In this document: in pieces, positions 12,016-16,593 of the stretch
Layout of the letters: every line of letters begins with the position of its first letter
How positions within the stretch are numbered: position 1 is the stretch's first letter
Notes under the pieces: model-generated
What the model was told of the DNA's origin: nothing
Databases searched by the model: none
The model's input: the letters and a program-made list of their open reading frames with translations, nothing else
NCBI GenBank assembly: GCA_035310125.1
Contig: DATGEP010000292.1
Span: 1 to 16,593, forward strand
Source of the DNA: DATGEP01 sp035310125
GTDB lineage: Bacteria > Chloroflexota > Ktedonobacteria > Ktedonobacterales > JADMIN01
Length of the DNA stretch: 16,593 bases
Direction: 5' to 3'
Program-made: the position numbers and the translations under genes

Positions 12016-12900
12016 CTATGACCCGGAAAATCTACCGCTATTCGTGCGCTGAAACCGGTAACGCAGCAAGAGATGGCTGCCGGCGCGTTTCAGGCTGATA
12101 AGCTCGCTCCACGGCGCGGTTGCTGGCGAAAATGCCAGCCCTTCCACCAGCGCGAGCCGGGGGTTGGCCGCGTCGCGTCCGGCGAGCTGCGGCGCGAGCG
12201 TCAAAAACAGCTCATCCAGTGCGCCCGCCGTCACGAAGCCCGCCAGCAGCTTCGGGCCGCCCTCCGTCAGCGCCACACGCACCGCGTAGTCGCGGCCCAG
12301 CAGCTCAAGCAGGGCATCGAGCGGGATGCTTTCTGCGGTGGTGTCGCTCTCAGTATCCGTAATCGCGCGCACCTCCACCCCCGGTGGCAGTGTGTCGCTC
12401 GCGAGCCGCGTCGCCCCCGTCGCCGTCGTGGCGATCAATACATGCAGACCCGGCGTGTGGAATGTCGGCTCGCGCAGATCTACCCGCCCGCTGCCGCTGA
12501 CGACCACGTTGAGCGGCAGCCCCGTCCTGCCCAGGCGCTCCCGATACGCGGCATATTCCTCCGCGAGCGCTGGATAGATGAACGCGGGCGTGCGTACGTG
12601 CCCGCTGTCGCCGTGCAGCGATCCCGCGCCAAAGATGACGGCGTCTGCTCGTGCTCGCAGCAAACCCATTACCATGTGGTCTTCGTCGCTCTCCCCACTG
12701 ACTGGGCCGCCACCGGATTCGCCTGGCCGGTTGTACGACACGACACCATCCAGCGTAGAGACGAAATTGGCGAGCACGTATGGGCGCGCCGCCGTTCCCT
12801 CCGCCACGACAAAGCCGCCGCCATAGCGATCCGCGAGCGTTGGCGCGAGTGTCTCCGTCGGTTCCGGCTCGCGCTCATAGAGCGTATTGAGTGGATGCAT
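12016..12900 (-). CDS. RibD C-terminal-domain (dihydrofolate reductase-like) protein
   Basis: A 294-aa protein of the RibD-C reductase family, which binds NAD(P)H and reduces pteridine- or pyrimidine-like substrates. Motifs: RPYVLANFVSTLDGVVSY (39-56) as the first strand and substrate loop, SDEDHMVMGLLRARADAVIFGAGS (71-94), a central LNVVVSGSGRVDL strand region, and LTEGGPKLLAGFVTAGALDELFLTLAPQLAGR near the C-terminus, the usual family core. There is no cytidine deaminase domain, so it is not a full RibD. Stand-alone members include riboflavin-pathway reductases and uncharacterised reductases. I chose ATG 12900 because GGAGG lies 8 nt upstream; an ATG at 12915 in the same frame is less well placed. 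It is divergent from a probable flavin- or F420-dependent oxidoreductase. Confidence 0.87.
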   Translation of the reverse strand: MHPLNTLYEREPEPTETLAPTLADRYGGGFVVAEGTAARPYVLANFVSTLDGVVSYNRPGESGGGPVSGESDEDHMVMGLLRARADAVIFGAGSLHGDSGHVRTPAFIYPALAEEYAAYRERLGRTGLPLNVVVSGSGRVDLREPTFHTPGLHVLIATTATGATRLASDTLPPGVEVRAITDTESDTTAESIPLDALLELLGRDYAVRVALTEGGPKLLAGFVTAGALDELFLTLAPQLAGRDAANPRLALVEGLAFSPATAPWSELISLKRAGSHLLLRYRFQRTNSGRFSGS

Positions 12901-12959
12901 GCCTGTTGCCTCCATTTTGGCTCACTCCGCCTCACAAAGCTGATCTCGAGATATACGCG

Positions 12960-13035
12960 CGCGGGCCACAACGCCCGCGGATATCGCAGCGTGGATGGGT
13001 GCTGACGCCGCCCCTCGCTTCCGCAAGGAGCGAGG
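12960..13035. repeat. Two hairpin-forming repeats in a divergent promoter region
   Basis: CGCGGGC (12960-12966) and GCCCGCG (12973-12979) form a 7-bp stem with a 6-nt loop. CCTCGCT (13013-13019) and AGCGAGG (13029-13035) form a 7-bp stem continued by CC/GG after one bulged T, capped by GCAA (13023-13026), a GNRA-type tetraloop on the plus strand. Both lie upstream of the divergent start codons at 12900 and 13119. They could be leader RNA structures. I did not find the conserved boxes of a T-box or FMN element. Confidence 0.35.
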
Positions 13036-13118
13036 AGGCCGCAATTGGACGGCACGCTCTGTGCGCATATCGGCGTAATACCACGTTGGTTTGGAGTATA
13101 GACGCGGGAGGTTACCCC

Positions 13119-13517
13119 ATGCAGCAGCACATCGAAGAGACTCACCCCGACATGAGCGCGATTCTGCCGGCGGAGCCGGAGGAAACCTGCTTTCTCACGA
13201 CCTACGGACGCAATGGCGGCGCGCATGAGGTGGAGATGCGCTACGCTCAGCTCGGCAATACCCTGTACATGCTCTCAACCGAGGGCGGCGACGCGGAGTG
13301 GGTGCGCAATCTTCTGCACAACCCGGAGGCCAGCCTGCGCATCGGCACAGAGAAGCGTGCGGGCATGGGGCGCGTCGTGACAAATGCTGCCGAAGACGGG
13401 CAGGTGCGCCGGATGCTGGCGCGCAAATATGAGGGCTGGCGCGAGCGCCGCAAGCTGAGCGACTGGGCGCTCTCGGCCCTGCCGGTGGCGATTGACATGA
13501 CCGCCACCGCGCGGTAG
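13119..13517 (+). CDS. Probable deazaflavin-/flavin-dependent nitroreductase-like small oxidoreductase
   Basis: A 132-aa protein resembling the split-barrel family that includes F420-dependent Ddn-type nitroreductases and pyridoxamine-phosphate-oxidase-like proteins. The order fits: CFLTTYGRNGGAHEVEMRYA (strands 1-2), GNTLYMLSTEGGDAEWVRNL (strand 3 and the following helix), NPEASLRIGTEKR (strand 4), then a helical ARKYEGWRERRKLSDWAL segment. These enzymes bind F420 or FMN at the barrel interface; which cofactor applies here cannot be read from motifs. The ATG at 13119 has GGGAGG 7 nt upstream. It is convergent with the MbfA-like gene and divergent from the RibD-C reductase. Confidence 0.75.
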   Translation: MQQHIEETHPDMSAILPAEPEETCFLTTYGRNGGAHEVEMRYAQLGNTLYMLSTEGGDAEWVRNLLHNPEASLRIGTEKRAGMGRVVTNAAEDGQVRRMLARKYEGWRERRKLSDWALSALPVAIDMTATAR

Positions 13518-13565
13518 AAACGTCTCCCCTCTCTCCCGCGCACAGAGAAACACCGGAGGCGCGGT

Positions 13566-14801
13566 CTACGCCCCCGCTGCGTGGAAGAGCACTCCCAGCC
13601 CGTACGTAATGGCGGCCTCGATGGCGCCTACCGCCGTCATCTCAGTACCGCTGACCAGCCACGATCGGCCGGTAATTACCGTCTTGGCGGCGCCAACGGC
13701 GAAGTGCGCCGCGAGGCTGATGAGCGCTGCCCAGATGACGGCGGCGAAGCCCGACAAGAAGAAGAATGGGATGATCGGAATGAATGCCCCGATGCCGGTC
13801 GAAACCGCCGCCGAGAGCGCGGCAATCGCCGGATTCGGGAAGGACCCTTCCGAGAGTCCCAGCTCTTCGTGGGCCAGCGTGCTCAAAAACTGCTCGGGCT
13901 GCTCGCTGAGCCGGTGCGCTAGCGTCTGCGACTCCGCTTCGGTGAAGCCCTTGAGCTGGTACATCAGCGCCAGCTCTTCGATCTCCTCCTCCGGGTCGTT
14001 CTCGATCTCCTTGCGCTCGCGGTCCAGCTCAGCCTGGTAAATCTCGCGCTCGCTCTTGGTCGCCAGATACGCGCCGGAGCCCATCGAGAGGGCGCTGGCG
14101 AGCATACCGGCGAGTCCCGCCACAAGCACGGTGGCGCTGCTGCCGCCGGTGGCGCCGGCCACACCGCTGACGATGCCGAAGACCGCGCCCAGGCCGTCGT
14201 TGGCGCCGTAGATCGCGTCGCCAATCCAGCCACCGCCGCGCTTGTGCCAACGCTCGCGCCGCAGCATCACGTCCAGCACACCCTGCGGTCCCTCCGGTGC
14301 GACCATCTCGCGAATGATGCGTCCATGCGCCTCCTCCTCGCGGCGCACTTCGCGCAGCATGCGCGCGGCCTCGTCGTCGCTGACCGCGCGGGCGTGGGCC
14401 TCGTACCGCGCGATATCTACATCCTCGGCGGCTTCCATCTGTCGCAGCGCGGCGTCCGTCCCGATGTTGCGCCGCACCCAGCCGCGCAGTCGTTCCGCCG
14501 GGCTCCGCGTGAAAACCGGCGGTGTGGCTCCCAGCTCGGCCAGCTTCCGCTCCCACTTGGCGGCGTGGCCCTCCTCCGCCTGCGCCAGCCGCAGCAGGAT
14601 GCCGCGCTTGTTGGCGTCCTTCTCGCGGGCGGCCAGATCCGTATACGTCAGCGCGCCTTCGCGCTCGCGCCGCCAATTCTGCTGAAGCGCGGCGACCAGC
14701 TCCGTCTTCGCGCTTGTGTCTTCCGCTGGCGCGGGTGTTGCTGGCGTCTCACGCGCCGCGCGTGCCTCCTCAGCCGGCTCGTGCTGTTGTAGCTCACTCA
14801 T
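13566..14801 (-). CDS. mbfA: MbfA-like ferritin-domain / VIT1 fusion iron exporter
   Basis: A 411-aa membrane protein with two modules. Residues 35-165 are a rubrerythrin/ferritin-like four-helix domain with carboxylate-histidine metal sites: E48, E60, EEGH (76-79), the 123-134 helix with E125/E126/E134, and EEEAH (155-159). Residues 190-410 are a VIT1/CCC1 iron/manganese transporter: GDAIYGANDGLGAVFGIVSG (194-213), an acidic cytoplasmic region (250-320, including DPEEEIEELALM), and helices at about 325-345, 345-372 and 385-408. This fusion is known as membrane-bound ferritin MbfA, which exports iron and protects against peroxide in rhizobia; the function here is by analogy. The ATG at 14801 overlaps the repressor stop by 8 nt, and GGGGAGG lies just upstream. 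The same frame continues open to 15506, but that part belongs to the repressor region. Confidence 0.9.
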   Translation of the reverse strand: MSELQQHEPAEEARAARETPATPAPAEDTSAKTELVAALQQNWRREREGALTYTDLAAREKDANKRGILLRLAQAEEGHAAKWERKLAELGATPPVFTRSPAERLRGWVRRNIGTDAALRQMEAAEDVDIARYEAHARAVSDDEAARMLREVRREEEAHGRIIREMVAPEGPQGVLDVMLRRERWHKRGGGWIGDAIYGANDGLGAVFGIVSGVAGATGGSSATVLVAGLAGMLASALSMGSGAYLATKSEREIYQAELDRERKEIENDPEEEIEELALMYQLKGFTEAESQTLAHRLSEQPEQFLSTLAHEELGLSEGSFPNPAIAALSAAVSTGIGAFIPIIPFFFLSGFAAVIWAALISLAAHFAVGAAKTVITGRSWLVSGTEMTAVGAIEAAITYGLGVLFHAAGA

Positions 14802-15321
14802 CGCTTCCTCCCCTTGCCGGCACCGTAGCATTCGCGTATGGACTTTGCGCTGGAGCCGCCTGCGCATTCTGGCAGGCGGAGCAGCGCCCGTAGAGACGGA
14901 TTTCATAGGTATCCACAGTGACCCCAGCCGCTCGCGCAAGCTGTGCCAGTCCCGTGAGTAGCTCGGTTGGCAGGTCATTCTCCGGCAGAATGTCGCGCAC
15001 GCGGCCACATCGCGTGCAAACGGCGTGATCGTGCCGCTCGGTGCGGGCATCGTAATGCCGGCCCAGGCTGTCGCGCCCGACCTCGACGGCCAGCCCGGCG
15101 GTCTCCAGCCGTTGCAGCGCACGATACACGGTGGCGCGCCCCATGTGGGGATAGTGCCGCCGCACCGCGTCGTACAGCTCGCCCGCCGTCGGATGGCGGG
15201 CTGTTGCGCGCAGCGCCGCCAGCACGGCATCGTCGTGCGGCGCGAGCGCCCGCGCTCTGCCTCCGCCGACGTCCGCGATGCCAGCCGGCACGGCGTGGTC
15301 CGCATTCTGGGAGATACGCAT
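14794..15321 (-). CDS. Fur-family repressor, probably PerR-like
   Basis: A 175-aa metal-dependent repressor. The winged helix spans about 28-92 (DDAVLAALRATARHPTAGELYDAV, then MGRATVYRALQRLETAGLAVEV as the recognition helix and wing start). The dimer/metal domain has H97-D-H99, a first zinc pair C102/C105 and a second pair C147/C150, the structural Zn(Cys)4 site. At the place where Fur has Glu and PerR has Asp after the first pair, this protein has Asp (D110), favouring a peroxide-sensing PerR type. The C-terminal tail beyond 152 is Ala/Pro-rich. I chose ATG 15321 because AGAGG lies 9 nt upstream; the TTG at 15384 of the same frame overlaps the promoter -10. Its stop overlaps the mbfA-like start by 8 nt (ATGAGTGA). 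Confidence 0.92.
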   Translation of the reverse strand: MRISQNADHAVPAGIADVGGGRARALAPHDDAVLAALRATARHPTAGELYDAVRRHYPHMGRATVYRALQRLETAGLAVEVGRDSLGRHYDARTERHDHAVCTRCGRVRDILPENDLPTELLTGLAQLARAAGVTVDTYEIRLYGRCSACQNAQAAPAQSPYANATVPARGGSDE

Positions 15322-15349
15322 TTCCCTGTTCCTCTCGCCGTCTTCAATA

Positions 15350-15392
15350 TGAGAATGAGACTCATTCTCACTTTCACGCCCCAACTATACCA
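15350..15392 (-). promoter_or_regulatory. Promoter and palindromic Fur/PerR operator of the repressor-exporter operon
   Basis: On the minus strand, TGG followed by TATAGT (15389-15384) is an extended -10 matching 5 of 6 bases. Just downstream lies a perfect palindrome: TGAGAATGAG (15350-15359) and CTCATTCTCA (15361-15370) around a central A. It resembles Fur-family boxes (overlapping TGAnAAT and ATTnTCA halves). It covers the predicted start site near 15377 and early transcript, so bound repressor would block initiation. The arrangement implies autoregulation of the repressor together with the exporter. Confidence 0.82.
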
Positions 15393-15782
15393 CACGTCGG
15401 CAGACATCCGCATAGTCGTGCTCAGGGCAATCAAGCACGCCCCAGCCGCCTCCACCGACGATACGTTTGCGTCATAGTTCATTATCTCTACATGTGACAT
15501 TGGCATATTCCCTGGTCATCGCGCTGAAACGATCTCTATATGTCGCCTACCGCCAGCGATCATGCCGGGATGGAGCCTGCCGCCAGGTATTGCCAACTCA
15601 GACTATGTAGAGTAAGCTACGATTCACAGTGCGAACGAGCGATTCGTGTCTCCTACGTTTTTTGGCGCGAATCTCTGGCCAGAAAGGCGATGTAGCAGTC
15701 ACAACAGATAGCACATCCATTCATGGGCGCAAGGTTCATCCCATCCAGTCTACTCTGTTTCGGTTGACGATGGAGGCACGCG
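15393..15782. other. Gene-free stretch between divergent genes
   Basis: No supportable gene is seen. A 6-bp inverted repeat, CGTCGG (15395-15400) with CCGACG (15457-15462), encloses GTGCT/AGCAC, and a T6 run lies at 15658-15663 without a good stem. No clear -10 box for the plus-strand gene at 15783 was found. The end holds that gene's ribosome-binding site, GGAGG (15772-15776). Confidence 0.5.
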
Positions 15783-16593
15783 GTGCAGCAATCTAATGAT
15801 GTCGGTGGTGCCTGGCGCAGACTCGACCGTGCGTGGCAGAAGCTGAAGGAGCACTTTGGTGTTGGTGCGCTCGTAGGACTTGCCATTGCTTTCATGCTCC
15901 TCGCTGCTGCGATCGTGGCTCTGCTCGCTGGTCTCAACGCCGCGATCACCGAGCTGACCGGTCAAAACATTGCCTTGAACCTCTTCCATTGGCTCGCTGC
16001 GCACGATAGCGATTTACTCAGTCCACTCACTACGCCACTCTGGCTGATGGCCGCCCTTGCGCTTCTGGCGCTGGTACTTGCCGTCACAACGGCGATCTTG
16101 GGAGTACGATTTCGCACATCACGTCGCGACAACAAACGGGCAGCCGAAGACGCGTACGAATGGCAAGCACGCGCCCGTCGTGACACACAAAAGAAGGATG
16201 TATTGGGCCGGACGCTGGAGCGCGTTGAGCAAACAGGCTTCGCGATCGTGAAAGCGATGGAGCAGGTTATGGACGACGAGTATGCAATCAAGAGAGTGCT
16301 TCTGGATCGGAGTCTGAGTGATGCGGAAATAGTTCACCGAGTGTCGAAGCTGGTGGTCATGGGCGGGCATGAGATCGAGGCGGTGCTTAATGATCCAACC
16401 CTGAACGACGCGCGGAAAGCGTACCGCCTGGCGAGCCTCGACCACCGGATCGAAGGCGTGTTGAATCGCCAGCTTGAAGCGGCGATCATTCACGCGCTGT
16501 ATCTGGTTGGTGAGAAGGACGACCAGGACCTCACCGAGTTAGCGAGCGACACGAGGTTCAAAAGAGGGTCCATTCTGGTGCCAGTATCCCCCG
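15783..16593 (+). CDS. Two-helix membrane protein with long cytoplasmic domain (cut by window edge)
   Basis: An open frame of 270 codons runs from the GTG at 15783 to the window end without a stop. GGAGG lies 6 nt before the GTG, and an in-frame stop at 15765-15767 rules out a longer start. Two membrane helices are clear, at about 27-50 (GALVGLAIAFMLLAAAIVAL) and 85-107 (PLWLMAALALLALVLAVTTAI), separated by a short external loop with LNLFHWLAAHDSDLL. After the second helix a charged helical, possibly coiled-coil region follows (RTSRRDNKRAAEDAYEWQAR), then a mixed domain with HRVSKLVVMGGHEIEAVLND and NRQLEAAIIHALYLVGEKDD. I recognise no family. The opposite-strand frames here are shadows. Confidence 0.8.
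   Translation, partial: MQQSNDVGGAWRRLDRAWQKLKEHFGVGALVGLAIAFMLLAAAIVALLAGLNAAITELTGQNIALNLFHWLAAHDSDLLSPLTTPLWLMAALALLALVLAVTTAILGVRFRTSRRDNKRAAEDAYEWQARARRDTQKKDVLGRTLERVEQTGFAIVKAMEQVMDDEYAIKRVLLDRSLSDAEIVHRVSKLVVMGGHEIEAVLNDPTLNDARKAYRLASLDHRIEGVLNRQLEAAIIHALYLVGEKDDQDLTELASDTRFKRGSILVPVSP

Noticed and set aside
12073..13005. Plus-strand open frame of 310 codons opposite the RibD-C gene
   Set aside because: The RibD-C motifs on the minus strand are clear; this frame is Arg/His/Gln-rich shadow sequence.
12960..13040. T-box or FMN riboswitch in the divergent leader
   Set aside because: A stem with a purine tetraloop is present, but none of the conserved sequence boxes of either class could be found.
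15322..15384. TTG start at 15384 for the Fur-family gene
   Set aside because: It would overlap the -10 box and encode the operator; ATG 15321 has its own ribosome-binding site.
13566..15506. A single 646-codon minus-strand protein
   Set aside because: The frame upstream of 14801 overlaps the Fur-family gene in another frame and has no domain. The start at 14801 has a strong ribosome-binding site.
15640..15663. Intrinsic terminator ending in the T6 run
   Set aside because: No stem longer than about 4 bp precedes the T-run.
16119..16493. Minus-strand open frame near the window end
   Set aside because: It is opposite a plus-strand frame of 270 uninterrupted codons with two membrane helices and a good start site.

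Overview
The window is GC-rich bacterial chromosomal DNA with compact, mostly short transcription units on both strands. The mix of families suggests a Chloroflexota-type bacterium (Ktedonobacteria or a relative). These include stand-alone receiver proteins, a DUF929 thioredoxin-like protein beside a vitamin K epoxide reductase, a CtaG-type oxidase assembly factor, a ferritin-like/VIT1 fusion and a Fur/PerR repressor. This placement is inferred from gene content, not from a marker gene. I see no rRNA, tRNA, CRISPR array, insertion sequence or prophage gene.

Layout. 1-61 (-): the first 20 codons of an amidohydrolase, preceded by a roughly 330-nt leader (62-400) with several perfect hairpins and a possible pseudoknot. 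440-1537 (-): a ThiF/MoeB-type E1-like adenylyltransferase. 1841-2860 (+): two stand-alone receiver proteins, one canonical and one with a degenerate active site. 3000-4364 (+): a glutamine synthetase-like (PuuA-type) ligase. 4527-7346 (+): an envelope block with CtaG, then a tight DUF929-VKOR pair that looks like an oxidative protein-folding module. 7347-7749: a gene-free, structure-rich stretch ending in a strong promoter for an unrecognised 393-aa protein (7750-8931). 8947-9054 (-): a 35-codon relic of a receiver domain. 9053-9424 (-) and 9689-10198 (+): two divergent small membrane proteins with a 12-bp tandem repeat between them. 10223-11305 (-): a methyltransferase with a FliG-C-like N-terminal domain. 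11557-11982 (+): a small acidic unknown protein. 12016-12900 (-) and 13119-13517 (+): a divergent pair, a RibD-C reductase and a probable deazaflavin- or flavin-dependent small oxidoreductase. 13566-15321 (-): a Fur/PerR repressor translationally coupled to an MbfA-like iron exporter, behind a perfect palindromic operator. 15783-end (+): a two-helix membrane protein cut off by the window edge.

How the genes fit together. The clearest functional units are the iron/peroxide operon (repressor plus ferritin-like exporter) and the thiol-oxidation pair (DUF929 plus VKOR) next to the copper-oxidase assembly factor CtaG. Most promoters I can identify are of the extended -10 type (TGn plus a TATAAT-like hexamer). 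The two that lack TGn have a recognisable -35 box instead.

Limits. Everything is read by eye. Family assignments rest on motif recognition without database searches, and RNA structures are base-pairing observations without energy calculation.
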